A stretch of DNA of 64,000 nt from contig NZ_PKFQ01000001.1 in the NCBI RefSeq assembly GCF_002939475.1, forward strand, positions 3,903,001 through 3,967,000. Reading direction: 5' to 3'. A model generated the notes under the pieces. It was not told the DNA's origin and did not search any database. It saw only the letters and a program-made list of their open reading frames with translations. Each line of letters begins with the position of its first letter. Position 1 is the first letter of the stretch. The translations under genes and the position numbers were made by a program. This document shows, piece after piece, positions 8,790-16,963 of the stretch. The stretch comes from Streptomyces cinnamoneus. GTDB lineage: Bacteria; Actinomycetota; Actinomycetes; Streptomycetales; Streptomycetaceae.

Positions 8790-8842
8790 GGTGCGGCCGG
8801 CCCCGGCGGCCGTCGGTGGGACGTCCGGGGCCGGGCCGCACC
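8790..8842 (-). terminator. Strong intercistronic hairpin between pstS and pstC
   Basis: Just after the pstS stop, arms GGTGCGGCC-GGCCCCGG and CCGGGGCC-GGCCGCACC pair over about 17 bp with one bulged base. It could attenuate read-through or protect pstS mRNA from 3' decay, making the binding protein more abundant than the permease. Hairpin seen; function inferred. Confidence 0.6.
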
Positions 8843-8846
8843 CGTG

Positions 8847-9980
8847 TCAGGAGAGGCCTGCGACGGTCTCGCGGACCTTGGCGGCGATCTCGGCGGGCAG
8901 CGGGGCGTAGCCGAGGTCCTTCAGGACGGCCTGGCCGTCCTGGCTGGCGATGTAGGTCAGGAAGGACTTGGTCGCCGGGAGGGTGTCGGCCTTGTTGCCC
9001 TGGTCGCCCACGACCTCGTACGTGACCAGGGTGATCGGGTAGGCGCCGTCGGCCTTGGTGGTGTAGTTCAGCTTCAGGGCCAGGTCCTTGCCGGTGCCCA
9101 CGATCTTCGCTTCGGCGATGGCCTTGGAGGCGTTGTCGGAGGTGGCCTCGACCGGGGCGGAGGCGCCGGTGTCGAGCTTCACGGTCTTGATCGAGTTGGC
9201 CGTGGCGTAGGACAGCTCGAAGTAGGAGATGGCGCCCGAGGTCTGCTTGACCTGCGAGGACACGCCCGCGGAGCCGTCGGCCGACTGGCCGCCCTTGGCC
9301 TTCCACGCCTTGGCCGGCTCATACGGCCAGGACTTGTCCGCGGCGCCCTTGAGGTACTTGGTGAAGTTGTCCGTGGTGCCCGACTCGTCGGAGCGGTGGA
9401 ACGGCTGGATCTTGAGGTCCGGGAGCTTCGCGTCCTTGTTGAGCTTGGCGATGGCCTCGTCGTTCCACTTCTCGATCTTGCCGTCGAAGATCTTGGCGAG
9501 GGTGTCGGCGTCGAGGACCAGGTTGTCCACGCCCGGGACGTTGTAGCCGATCGCGATGGGGCCGCCGACCATGGGCAGGTTGATGCCCTGGCCGCCCTTG
9601 ACGACCTCCTTGGACTTGGCGACCTCCTCCGGCTTGAGCGCCGAGTCGGAGCCCGCGAAGGCGGTCTTGCCCTGGAGGAACTCCTGGATGCCCGCGCCCG
9701 AACCGGTGGGCTTGTAGTTGATCTGGATGCCCTTGCAGGCCGCCATGAAGTTCTTGACCCACAGGTCCATGGCGTTCTTCTGCGCGGACGAGCCGGAGGC
9801 CAGCAGCTGACCCTTGCCCTCGCACTTGATGTTGCCGGCGGCCTTGGTCGAGCCGCTGCCGCCGCCGTTGCCACCGCCGCTGTTGTCGTCGGAGCCGCAC
9901 GCCGTGAGGACCAGGGCGCCGGAGACGGCGAGGGCGCCGAGGGCGACAGTGCGAAGCCGGTTCTTGTGCTGAAGCTTCAC
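8847..9980 (-). CDS. pstS: Phosphate-binding lipoprotein PstS
   Basis: 377 residues from GTG 9980, with a GGAAGGA SD upstream. The open frame extends to 10094 but that part looks like untranslated leader. Signal peptide with lipobox ending VLTACG, then a Gly/Ser/Asn linker, then the PBP fold. Phosphate-contact motifs are visible: LLASGSSAQ, GSGAGIQEF, GSDSAL, HRSDESGTTDNF. It captures phosphate at the cell surface and delivers it to PstCA. Transcription is expected from the PHO-box promoter at 10108-10162. Confidence 0.96.
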   Translation of the reverse strand: MKLQHKNRLRTVALGALAVSGALVLTACGSDDNSGGGNGGGSGSTKAAGNIKCEGKGQLLASGSSAQKNAMDLWVKNFMAACKGIQINYKPTGSGAGIQEFLQGKTAFAGSDSALKPEEVAKSKEVVKGGQGINLPMVGGPIAIGYNVPGVDNLVLDADTLAKIFDGKIEKWNDEAIAKLNKDAKLPDLKIQPFHRSDESGTTDNFTKYLKGAADKSWPYEPAKAWKAKGGQSADGSAGVSSQVKQTSGAISYFELSYATANSIKTVKLDTGASAPVEATSDNASKAIAEAKIVGTGKDLALKLNYTTKADGAYPITLVTYEVVGDQGNKADTLPATKSFLTYIASQDGQAVLKDLGYAPLPAEIAAKVRETVAGLS

Positions 9981-10107
9981 TTTCGGGTGTTCCTTCCGGG
10001 AGCCGCCGCGGGGCGGCGTGCGAGAGGTGTGCGGTGCGTGGTCGTGCGGTCCGCAGGATGTCGGCCCGGGGCCACCTGGATGTGGCCCCCGCAACCTTCC
10101 ACGGCCG

Positions 10108-10162
10108 AAATTAGGCAGATCAGGTGAAGCGGTCGATGGGGAAGAGTTAACGGAGGGTGAAC
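10108..10162 (-). promoter_or_regulatory. PhoP-controlled pstS promoter: PHO box repeats plus -10
   Basis: On the - strand four heptamers recur at an exact 11-nt pitch: GTTCACC (10156-10162), GTTAACT (10145-10151), CCCATCG (10134-10140) and CTTCACC (10123-10129). Units one, two and four fit the Streptomyces PHO-box consensus GTTCACC; the third is degenerate. A TAATTT -10 element follows at 10108-10113. The pstS 5' leader would be about 120 nt. Confidence 0.88.
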
Positions 10163-10322
10163 CTCGGCCGTCAGGGTGGTGGCCTTGCCGAACGGCCGGA
10201 TTTTTAGTCGGCGCCCTGGGAAGTGTGACGCAGGTCTCTGTTGGTTTGTGGGAGGGCGTGACACGATCCGAAGCTCACGTGACGGTGCGTTAGGCGTGGG
10301 GGCGGAGTCGCGGAGGTGGCCT

Positions 10323-11531
10323 GTGGGGTGGATCGGTGAGGTCGATGGGGCGGAAGCTCCGGCTGGTGCGGGTGCACTGATCGGTGCTGGTGCGCCGGTG
10401 CGTACGCGTGCGAGTGAGCGTGGTCCCCGTGAAGGCCGGGGCGGCAAGCTGAGACTCGCCCTCGCCACGGCGCTGGTGTGCGCGGTGAGCGTGGGCGCGG
10501 TGGTGCTCGGCTCGCCGGGCGTGGCCCACGCGGACCCGACGCCCCCGCGGAACCCGGCTCCGGGACCGTCCTCGCCCCCTTCCCCCGGCCCTTCCCGCGA
10601 CCTGGAAGGCGTGCACAGGGAAGTCGAGACCCTCTACCGCAAGGCCGAGGCGGCCACCGACGCGTACAACGCCGCGAGCGAGCAGCAGCGCCTCCAGGAG
10701 AAGTCGATCGCCGAGATCGCCGGCCAGGTGAGGACGGCCCAGGAGCGCCTGGACCGGCTGCGCGGGCAGGCCGGGGCGCTCGCCCGCGCCCAGTACCGCA
10801 ACGGCGGCCTGCCGCCGCACACCGAGCTGTTCTTCAGCGGCGCGCCCGACACCTTCCTCAACGGCGTCACCCTCGCCCGGAAGGGCGAGCAGGCCACGCA
10901 CGACCTGCTCGCCGCGCTCACGGCCACGCGGGCCGAGCTGGACGGCTACGCCAAGGCCGCCGACGAGCGCTGGAAGACGCTCGCGGGCGACCGCCGGAAG
11001 AAAGAGGACGCGAAGAAGGAGATCGAGGCCAAGCTGGAGGCCGCGAAGAAGCTTGAGGCGCAGCTGGAGGAGAAGGAGCGCGAGCGGCTGCGGCAGCTGG
11101 AGGAGGAGTGGGCCCGCCAGGCGCAGGCCAGCTGGCTCGCCACGGACGCCGCCAAGGGCCTCGCGGGCCGGGGCTCCGCCGCCACCGGCGACGCCGGGCG
11201 GGCGGTCGACTTCGCCACCGCCCAGCTCGGTAAGAACTACGTGTGGGGCGCGGAGGGCCCGGACACCTTCGACTGCTCCGGTCTGACCCTCAAGGCGTGG
11301 GCGGCGGCGGGGCACGCGATTCCGCGCACCTCGCAGGAGCAGTGGCGGCAGCTGCCGAAGGTCGACGTCAAGGACATGCGCCCCGGCGACCTGGTGATCT
11401 ACTTCTCCGACGCCAGCCACGTGGGGATGTACGTGGGCGGCGGCTCGATCGTGCACGCGCCGCGGCCGGGCCGGCAGGTGACGGTCGCCGGGGCGGGCTC
11501 GATGCCGATCCTGGGGGTCGTACGGCCGTGA
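10323..11531 (+). CDS. Secreted NlpC/P60 endopeptidase with coiled-coil domain
   Basis: 402 residues from GTG 10323, chosen because GGAGG lies 6 nt upstream; the frame is open further back into the pstS promoter. It has a signal peptide (hydrophobic run, cleavage near GVAHADP), a Pro-rich linker, a ~200-residue coiled coil (KAEAATDAYNAASEQQ through EEKERERLRQLEEE), then a C40 peptidase with catalytic Cys in FDCSGLTL and His in ASHVGMYVGGGSIVHAP. The layout matches RipA/CwlO-type D,L-endopeptidases, whose coiled coil often meets a membrane regulator. No such partner is adjacent. It is divergent from pstS. Confidence 0.88.
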   Translation: MGWIGEVDGAEAPAGAGALIGAGAPVRTRASERGPREGRGGKLRLALATALVCAVSVGAVVLGSPGVAHADPTPPRNPAPGPSSPPSPGPSRDLEGVHREVETLYRKAEAATDAYNAASEQQRLQEKSIAEIAGQVRTAQERLDRLRGQAGALARAQYRNGGLPPHTELFFSGAPDTFLNGVTLARKGEQATHDLLAALTATRAELDGYAKAADERWKTLAGDRRKKEDAKKEIEAKLEAAKKLEAQLEEKERERLRQLEEEWARQAQASWLATDAAKGLAGRGSAATGDAGRAVDFATAQLGKNYVWGAEGPDTFDCSGLTLKAWAAAGHAIPRTSQEQWRQLPKVDVKDMRPGDLVIYFSDASHVGMYVGGGSIVHAPRPGRQVTVAGAGSMPILGVVRP

Positions 11532-11562
11532 GGGCGCGGGCGGCCGCACGGGCGTGAGGGAC

Positions 11563-11597
11563 GCTCTCCGGCGGGCCGGCGGAGGCCGGCGGAGAGC
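11563..11597 (+). terminator. Hairpin after the NlpC/P60 gene
   Basis: GCTCTCCG and CGGAGAGC arms around a GC-rich loop, 31 nt after the stop. The rest of the 334-nt gap to the next gene holds a repeated TACGAA (11616 and 11628) beside TATAGG, and a TAGGGT hexamer near 11800; either could be a promoter of the next gene. Confidence 0.5.
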
Positions 11598-11865
11598 TCG
11601 GTTGCCAGCGAGCATTACGAACGAATGTACGAATATAGGGTCGGGCGGGGTGGGGTGGCGGACCTGATCCGCTCGTCCGTCCATGGGTTCGCAGGACGTG
11701 ATGTTTGTCATCGCGCGGCTGTCAACTCCCGCCGCGACAAGGGCATATGACAGAGGCGGGTGGCTCCGTACCATTCCGTTCCACAGGGCTCTGGCGCTAG
11801 GGTCACCCTCAGTACTCGCCCGTCGAAGAGTGCCGTGCCCTCGGGGGGAGGGAAGGACCGAAGTG

Positions 11866-13131
11866 ATGCCCGTACCCGCGCCGAGGACGGTGGAACCACC
11901 CGCCGCGCTGCCCGACGCCGGGCTGACCCTGCTGGTGATCGAGGACGACCCCGGAGGGTCGCTCTCGGGTCCCGGCATGGCCGAGATGACGGGGGCGGCG
12001 GGCAAGCCCGTGCGCATCCGGACCGCCCGCAACCTCACAGAGGCGGAACGGCTCCTCACCGACGACGTGCAGTGCATCCTCCTCGACCTCGCCCTGCCGC
12101 CCCTGGAGTGCGGCGGGGGCGGCGTCCCGGTGGGCCGCGTGACGGGCGGCCGGCACCCGATGGACGAGCTGGAGACCCTGCGCCAGGTGCTCAGGCTCGC
12201 CCCGCACCACGCCGTCCTCGCGCTGACCGCCGAGGCGGACGCCGAGCGTGCGGCGGAGGCCGTGCGCGTGGGCGCACAGGACTACCTCTTCCGCGACGAG
12301 CTCGACGGCCGGGTCCTCAGCCGGGCCATCCGCTACGCCGTCGAGCGCAAGCGCGCCGACTTCGCCCAGCGGCAGCTGACCGAGACCCGGCTGCTCGCCC
12401 AGGAGAACGCCCGCCTCGAGCGCGGCCTGCTGCCGAACCCGCTGCTGGCCGGTTCCGACCTGCGCTTCGCCGCCCGCTACCGCCCGGGCCGCAGCCGCGC
12501 TCTGCTCGGCGGCGACTTCTACGACACGGTCCGCACGCCGGACGGCACGGTTCACGCCATGATCGGTGACGTGTGCGGCCACGGCCCCGACGAGGCGGCG
12601 CTTGGCGTCGAACTGCGGATAGCCTGGCGCGCCTTGACGCTGGCGGGACTGTGCGGCGACGAGCTGCTCGACACGCTCCAGCAGGTGCTGGAGCACGAGC
12701 GGGCCGACGAGGAGATCTTCGCGACGCTGTGCACCGTCGACATGGCGCCGGACGGCCGTTCCGCCGCCCTCTGCCTGGCCGGGCACCCCGCGCCGCTGCT
12801 CGCCCGGCCCGGGCAGGCGCCCGCCCTGCTGCCCCAGGACGACGGCGGACCGGCCCTGGGTCTGCTGCGCGACGCCCGCTGGCCGCACCGCGAGGTGGAG
12901 CTGGGTGACGCCTGGAGCCTGCTGATGTACACCGACGGCCTGATCGAGGGCAAGGTCGGAACGGGCTCGCGGCGGCTCGGCCAGGAGGGCATGGTCGACC
13001 TGGTCGCCCGTCAGATCAAGGACGGGCTGCGGGGCGAGGAGCTGCTGGACGCGTCCGTGACCGAGGTGCGGTCGCTCAACGGCGGGGAGCTGACGGACGA
13101 CTTGGCGGTCCTGCTGCTGGAGCGGGGCTGA
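11866..13131 (+). CDS. Receiver-domain plus SpoIIE-type PP2C phosphatase
   Basis: 421 residues from ATG 11866, with AAGGA 8 nt upstream. N-terminal receiver domain: acidic pair in VIEDDPG, phosphoacceptor Asp in ILLDLALP, and an inserted Gly-rich loop. The usual receiver Lys is replaced by Arg (DYLFRDE). After a short helical linker comes a PPM/SpoIIE phosphatase domain with metal-site motifs GGDFYDT, GDVCGHGPDEAA, MYTDGLIE and LTDDLAVLLL. Such RsbU-like proteins dephosphorylate anti-anti-sigma factors, so phosphorylation input would tune a partner-switching module. No antagonist or anti-sigma gene is adjacent. Confidence 0.85.
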   Translation: MPVPAPRTVEPPAALPDAGLTLLVIEDDPGGSLSGPGMAEMTGAAGKPVRIRTARNLTEAERLLTDDVQCILLDLALPPLECGGGGVPVGRVTGGRHPMDELETLRQVLRLAPHHAVLALTAEADAERAAEAVRVGAQDYLFRDELDGRVLSRAIRYAVERKRADFAQRQLTETRLLAQENARLERGLLPNPLLAGSDLRFAARYRPGRSRALLGGDFYDTVRTPDGTVHAMIGDVCGHGPDEAALGVELRIAWRALTLAGLCGDELLDTLQQVLEHERADEEIFATLCTVDMAPDGRSAALCLAGHPAPLLARPGQAPALLPQDDGGPALGLLRDARWPHREVELGDAWSLLMYTDGLIEGKVGTGSRRLGQEGMVDLVARQIKDGLRGEELLDASVTEVRSLNGGELTDDLAVLLLERG

Positions 13132-13136
13132 GGCGG

Positions 13137-13170
13137 TCCGGCGGGCCGGGGCGCCCGGGGCCGGGCCGGA
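13137..13170. terminator. GC-rich hairpin between convergent genes
   Basis: TCCGGC and GCCGGA outer arms around a self-complementary GC core, in the 43-nt gap between the SpoIIE-type gene and the DUF2516 gene. Confidence 0.35.
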
Positions 13171-13174
13171 GGGG

Positions 13175-13519
13175 TCAACGCCCGCCGTTGTAGGGCCCGT
13201 AGGGGCCGTCCGAGCTCGATCCGCCGCGTCGTCCGCGACCGCCGCGGCCCGACGCCTGCCGGAGGGCGGGCCGTACGTCCACCATGTAGACGATCGTGGC
13301 GATCAGGCCGAGGATCGGCAGGAACGACAGGATCCCGAAGAAGAGGTTCACGGCGGCGGCGAGGCCGAGGATGATCAGCCAGAAGCCCTTGGTGTTCTTG
13401 TCGGCCGCGCGGTAGGCGTCCTCGCGGTGCAGGGCGGCGTCGATGAACGCGACCAGCGTGAAGACGAGCAGGCCGATCGAGACCCAGTACATGACTTCGC
13501 CGAAGCCTTCTACGAGCAT
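13175..13519 (-). CDS. DUF2516 small membrane protein
   Basis: 114 residues from ATG 13519, with a GAAGAGGTGG SD. Two or three hydrophobic helices (VMYWVSIGLLVFTLVAFIDA, then two central segments) and a Gly/Arg/Ser-rich cytoplasmic tail. Recognised as DUF2516. It is the last gene of the XRE-HbhA-DUF2516 run; M. tuberculosis Rv0474-Rv0475-Rv0476 has a matching order. Function unknown. Confidence 0.78.
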   Translation of the reverse strand: MLVEGFGEVMYWVSIGLLVFTLVAFIDAALHREDAYRAADKNTKGFWLIILGLAAAVNLFFGILSFLPILGLIATIVYMVDVRPALRQASGRGGRGRRGGSSSDGPYGPYNGGR

Positions 13520-13648
13520 GCCGTCCACCTCTTCGCCGTGCCGTCGCTGCCCACCGTACCGGGAGAACGGCCCGGGCACGTGGTACGTGCCCGGGCCGGC
13601 TCACGGTGCGGCTTCCGCGCTGTCCGCGCTGTCCGCCGCGCACGGTGC

Positions 13649-14251
13649 CTACGCGTCGTCGCCCTTCGCGTCCGCCTTCTTGGCGGCGGGCTTGCGGGTG
13701 GCGGTGGTGCCGCGGCGGGCGGCGGCGGGCTTGTCGGTGTCGGCCTCCGCCTTGGCGTCCTTGGAGTCCTTGGCGTCGGCCGCCTGCGCGTTCTGCTGCC
13801 CTGTCTTGGCCGCCGGCTGCTCGTGGTCCGGCTCGACGGCGACGGCGATCTCGGTGATCTCCTCGGCCGCCCTGCCCTGCCAGGTCTTCACGGCCTCACG
13901 GCCGCGCTCGGACAGCTTGTCGAACGCCTCGCCGGCCTTCGCGGCGTAGCCGACGGCCTGCCCGACGCCCTGGAGGGCCAGGTCCTGCGCCGTCTGACCG
14001 ATCTTGCGCACGTCCGTGTCCAGGGTGCCGACGAGGGCGGTCACCTTGGTGGTCACCTGCGTCTGCACCACCTTGGCCTGCTGGGTCACCCGCGCGCCCA
14101 GGGCCTTGGGGTCGGTCTTGCGGAGCTGGTCGATGAGCTCGGGGGCGTCGGTGACGAACTGCCCGATCTTCTCGGCCGTGAGGTCCGCGGCACCGGCCAC
14201 GGCGTAGCCCGTGTCGGTGGCCGCCTTGCGGATGTCTTGGGTGAGGGCCAT
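13649..14251 (-). CDS. HbhA-like heparin-binding/histone-like protein
   Basis: 200 residues. The N-terminal ~140 residues are amphipathic helix (coiled coil) without a signal peptide. The C-terminal ~55 are low-complexity Lys/Ala/Pro (KDSKDAKAEADTDKPAA, then RKPAAKKADAKG). This is the layout of mycobacterial HbhA (Rv0475), which binds heparin and also lipid domains and DNA. In a soil bacterium a role in membrane-domain or nucleoid organisation is more plausible than adhesion. The regulator upstream is 18 nt away, so the two are cotranscribed. Confidence 0.75.
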   Translation of the reverse strand: MALTQDIRKAATDTGYAVAGAADLTAEKIGQFVTDAPELIDQLRKTDPKALGARVTQQAKVVQTQVTTKVTALVGTLDTDVRKIGQTAQDLALQGVGQAVGYAAKAGEAFDKLSERGREAVKTWQGRAAEEITEIAVAVEPDHEQPAAKTGQQNAQAADAKDSKDAKAEADTDKPAAARRGTTATRKPAAKKADAKGDDA

Positions 14252-14269
14252 GAGGGTGGTTCTCCCGGA

Positions 14270-14665
14270 TCAGCTCGAAGGTTTGCTGGGGTCGTCCTTC
14301 TTGCCCGCCTCGTCCACCGCGATTCCGTTCTCCTTGCGGAAGGACTCGTAGATCTGGAGCAGCACCTGTTTCTGCCGCTCGTTGATCGAGGGGTCGGCGA
14401 GGATCACACTGCGGACCTCCGCCTCGTCCCGGTCCCGCTCGTCGAGGATCCCTGCCTGTACGTACAGGGTCTCGGCGGAGATCCGCAGCGCCTTGGCCAG
14501 CTGCTGGAGGATCTCGGCGCTCGGCTTGCGCAGACCGCGCTCGATCTGGCTGAGGTACGGGTTGGACACTCCGGCGGCGTCAGCGAGCTGCCGCAGCGTC
14601 AGCTGCGCGGTGCGCCGCTGCTCGCGCAGGTACTCGCCGAGATTGCCGACGTTGAGTGAGGCCAT
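14270..14665 (-). CDS. XRE-family transcriptional regulator of the hbhA-like operon
   Basis: 131 residues. N-terminal Cro/C1 helix-turn-helix (LTLRQLADAAGVSNPYLSQIERGLRKPSAEILQQLAKAL) and a helical C-terminal half with a basic/acidic tail. It closely resembles the regulator encoded next to hbhA in mycobacteria (Rv0474). It is first in a three-gene - strand operon, and a perfect palindrome lies 25-55 nt upstream of its start, so autoregulation is likely. Confidence 0.85.
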   Translation of the reverse strand: MASLNVGNLGEYLREQRRTAQLTLRQLADAAGVSNPYLSQIERGLRKPSAEILQQLAKALRISAETLYVQAGILDERDRDEAEVRSVILADPSINERQKQVLLQIYESFRKENGIAVDEAGKKDDPSKPSS

Positions 14666-14690
14666 GGGAAGGATGCTGCCGCATCGCGCT

Positions 14691-14720
14691 AACTATTGCA
14701 AGCAGGTGCTTGCAATAGTT
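14691..14720. promoter_or_regulatory. Perfect 30-bp palindrome, probable XRE operator
   Basis: Arms AACTATTGCAAGCA and TGCTTGCAATAGTT (14 bp, no mismatch) are separated by GG. The AT-rich core in a very GC-rich region, directly upstream of the XRE gene, points to an operator overlapping its promoter. Confidence 0.8.
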
Positions 14721-14759
14721 GCGATTATCGGCCACGAGCGGCTGTGGCCGAGAAGGACC

Positions 14760-15179
14760 TCACCGGCCGGGCCGGCCCGTCAACGGCAGGCCCCTCGCCG
14801 GCAGTCCGCCGTCCAGGGTGTCCGTCGGCAGCCCGCTCTCCGTGGCGGTACCCGCCGTCTCGCCCAGGACGTCCACGGCCGAGCCGGCTACGTCGCCCGC
14901 GGCCTTCTGCGCCGCGGACGTCGTCGACTTCACCGCCTTGCCGCTCACCTTGCCCGCCGTGGGAACGGCCTTCTTCACGGCCCTGCTCCCGGCGCCCCCC
15001 GCCAGGCCGGTGGCCTTCCGCGCGGCCCCGTCCACCGTGTCGCCCAGACTGCCGGGGTCGACCGCGGTCAGCCCGCCCAGGTCGAGTGCCTTCGGCAGGT
15101 CCGCGGCCTGGGCGGCCGGGGCCGTTCCCAGCGTCAGGGCGGCTGTGGCGAGGGCGGCTGCCGTCAGAACTCGTCGCAT
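14760..15179 (-). CDS. Small secreted Ala/Gly/Thr-rich protein
   Basis: 139 residues from ATG 15179, with GAAGGA 6-7 nt upstream. Clear Sec signal peptide (MRRVLTAAALATAALTLG, cleavage after AQA). The mature part is low-complexity: DLGGL, then repeated Gly-Lys/Ala-Val segments, ending in Gly/Pro/Arg. No cysteines or catalytic motif. No family recognised; it could be an extracellular structural or surface protein. Confidence 0.6.
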   Translation of the reverse strand: MRRVLTAAALATAALTLGTAPAAQAADLPKALDLGGLTAVDPGSLGDTVDGAARKATGLAGGAGSRAVKKAVPTAGKVSGKAVKSTTSAAQKAAGDVAGSAVDVLGETAGTATESGLPTDTLDGGLPARGLPLTGRPGR

Positions 15180-15253
15180 CGCGGGTCCTTCAAGGGTGGG
15201 GGGCTTCCACGGGGAGAACGAGGGCGCCGGGGCATCGGACACGGATCCGGCGG

Positions 15254-15835
15254 TCAGACCGCCGGACGGGTCCACAGGGCGAGGCCGCTGCTGGTGGCCA
15301 CCGCCAGGGTGCGTCCTGAGGGGGAGAAGCCGGTGGCACGGAGTTGCGAGTGGTCGGAGTGGAAGAGGTGCCACCACGTGCCGCCCGGCGGTCCGTCGTG
15401 GGCCCCGCCGTCCACGGAGAGGATCACGCGGTCGCGGGGCCACTCCGGGCTGACCACGTCCACGGTCCAGCCGTCCGCCGTCGTGCCGTGCAGGCCGCCG
15501 CCGAAGAGGCCGGCGATGCGGACCGGTGTGCCCGCGACCGGACCGAGGCCGGGGCAGGCGAGGTCCGGGTGGGCGTCGGGGGTGCAGGTCTTTGGGTCGG
15601 GGTCCCGGTCACGGGCGGTCTTCTCGCCGGTGACCGCGTCGAAGAGCCCGTGGCCGCCGCTCGACACGACCATGACCAGGTCGTGTCCGGTGCCGGGGTC
15701 GACCGCGAAGCCGATGCCCAGCAGCCCGCCGATCGGAGTCCCGTGCTCCAGCACGGGCCGCCACGGCTCGGGTGCGGGCGTCACGGGAGCGGCGAGGTAG
15801 CGCTCCCGCAGCCGCCGGCGGTGTTCCGCGCTCAC
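15254..15835 (-). CDS. Hypothetical protein with beta-propeller-like repeats
   Basis: 193 residues from GTG 15835, which overlaps the preceding gene's stop by 4 nt. It lacks a signal peptide. Motifs such as HDLVMVVSSGGHGLFDAVTGE and LRATGFSPSGRTLAVATSSGLALW look like one or two WD40-like blades. I see no catalytic residues. It is most likely a partner of the small acidic protein encoded immediately upstream. Function not recognised. Confidence 0.6.
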   Translation of the reverse strand: MSAEHRRRLRERYLAAPVTPAPEPWRPVLEHGTPIGGLLGIGFAVDPGTGHDLVMVVSSGGHGLFDAVTGEKTARDRDPDPKTCTPDAHPDLACPGLGPVAGTPVRIAGLFGGGLHGTTADGWTVDVVSPEWPRDRVILSVDGGAHDGPPGGTWWHLFHSDHSQLRATGFSPSGRTLAVATSSGLALWTRPAV

Positions 15836-16170
15836 CCCGTCTCCTGGGCGCGCGGCACGTCGAGGGCCTCTCGCGCGGCGGCCCACGCCTCCTCGAAGGC
15901 GGAGAGGCCGATTCGGGTGGCCTCTTCCTCCTCCTGCCAACCGCGCATGTCGCCCTCCACGAGGACGCCGTACCGCCGCTCGTACGCGCGCATCACCGCG
16001 AAGTCGCCGCGGGCGTGGAGGTCCGCGATCTCCGCCATCGACGCAGCGGTCACCGGATGCCGCCGCGGGCCCTGGAAGTCGACCTGGCGCAGCGGCCATT
16101 CGTCGTCGTCGAGTTCGAAGAACGACCAGCGGTCGTTCTCCCCGTCGTAGGCACGGATCCAGAACGTCAC
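15832..16170 (-). CDS. Small hypothetical acidic protein
   Basis: 112 residues, rich in Trp, Asp and Glu (DRWSFFELDDDEWPLRQVDF, then an alpha-helical C-terminal half). The stop overlaps the next start (GTGA at 15832-15835), so the two are translationally coupled. The pairing with a repeat-containing partner suggests a two-protein complex, perhaps of the immunity/effector type, but nothing seen proves it. Confidence 0.6.
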   Translation of the reverse strand: MTFWIRAYDGENDRWSFFELDDDEWPLRQVDFQGPRRHPVTAASMAEIADLHARGDFAVMRAYERRYGVLVEGDMRGWQEEEEATRIGLSAFEEAWAAAREALDVPRAQETG

Positions 16171-16201
16171 CTCGCCATGATCTCCCGACGGCGGCGGGGG
16201 C

Positions 16202-16963
16202 CTAGCCCACCCGCTCCGCCAGGAAGTCCTCCCAGGTCCGTACGCCCAGGGCGGCCCCCTCCAGGGACAGGTTCTCGCCGGCCCGGTACGCGCGGCCGGC
16301 CTTGCCCGGCATCCGGAGCGGGAGGGTCGGGCGGCGCTTGCCCTGCGTCCGGAGGTAGCCGTGGGCCAGTTCGGCCATCGGGTAGACCTTGGGGCCGGCC
16401 AGGTCGGGTACGAGGCCCGCCGGGTCGCCCAGCGTCAGTTCCACCAGCCGGGCCGCCACCTCCCGCGCGTCGACCGGCTGCATCCGCACCCCGCCCGGGG
16501 CCGGGATCACCGGCAGCTTCGCCATCGTCCGCACCACCTTCAGGACCAGGTCGTGGAACTGGGCGGCACGCAGCGTCGTCCACGGCAGCCCGGACTCCGC
16601 CACGGCCCGCTCCGCGCCCAGCTTGGCCGCGAAGTAGCCCAGCGGGACCGTGTCCGCGCCGATGACCGAGATGTACACCAGGTGCCGCACCCCCGCGCGC
16701 GAGGCCGCCCGCACCAGGTTCCGGGTCGCCACGTCGTCGCCCTTGGGGCCGCCCGCCAGGTGCAGGACGATCTCCGACCCCGCCACCGCGGCCTCGACGC
16801 CCTCGTCCTTGAGCAGGTCGCCGGTCACGTACGCGACGCCCTCCTCCGGCTCGCGGGCGTGCCGGCTGAGCACGCGCACGTCACGGCCCGCCGCGCGCAG
16901 GAGGGGGACGACGTGGCCGCCCAGCGTGCCCGTGCCGCCGGTGACCAGGATGGGTGACGTCAT
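16202..16963 (-). CDS. NmrA-like NAD(P)-binding epimerase/oxidoreductase
   Basis: 253 residues from ATG 16963, with a GGAGAAG SD. Rossmann dinucleotide motif VTGGTGTLGGHV at the N-terminus. It lacks the classical SDR YxxxK pair in usual form, which places it with atypical SDRs of the NmrA/NAD-dependent epimerase type. It is divergent from an ECF41-type sigma gene. A sequence matching the ECF41 promoter consensus lies upstream, and epimerases/oxidoreductases are the standard ECF41 targets, so it is likely the sigma factor's dedicated target. Confidence 0.82.
   Translation of the reverse strand: MTSPILVTGGTGTLGGHVVPLLRAAGRDVRVLSRHAREPEEGVAYVTGDLLKDEGVEAAVAGSEIVLHLAGGPKGDDVATRNLVRAASRAGVRHLVYISVIGADTVPLGYFAAKLGAERAVAESGLPWTTLRAAQFHDLVLKVVRTMAKLPVIPAPGGVRMQPVDAREVAARLVELTLGDPAGLVPDLAGPKVYPMAELAHGYLRTQGKRRPTLPLRMPGKAGRAYRAGENLSLEGAALGVRTWEDFLAERVG

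Noticed and set aside
9981..10094. Extension of PstS to an ATG at 10094
   Set aside because: The added residues lie before the signal peptide and over the leader of the PHO-box transcript; GTG 9980 has the SD and yields a standard lipoprotein signal.
10176..10322. Extension of the NlpC/P60 protein to ATG 10176
   Set aside because: It would code through the pstS promoter region and add ~50 residues before the signal peptide; GTG 10323 has an SD.
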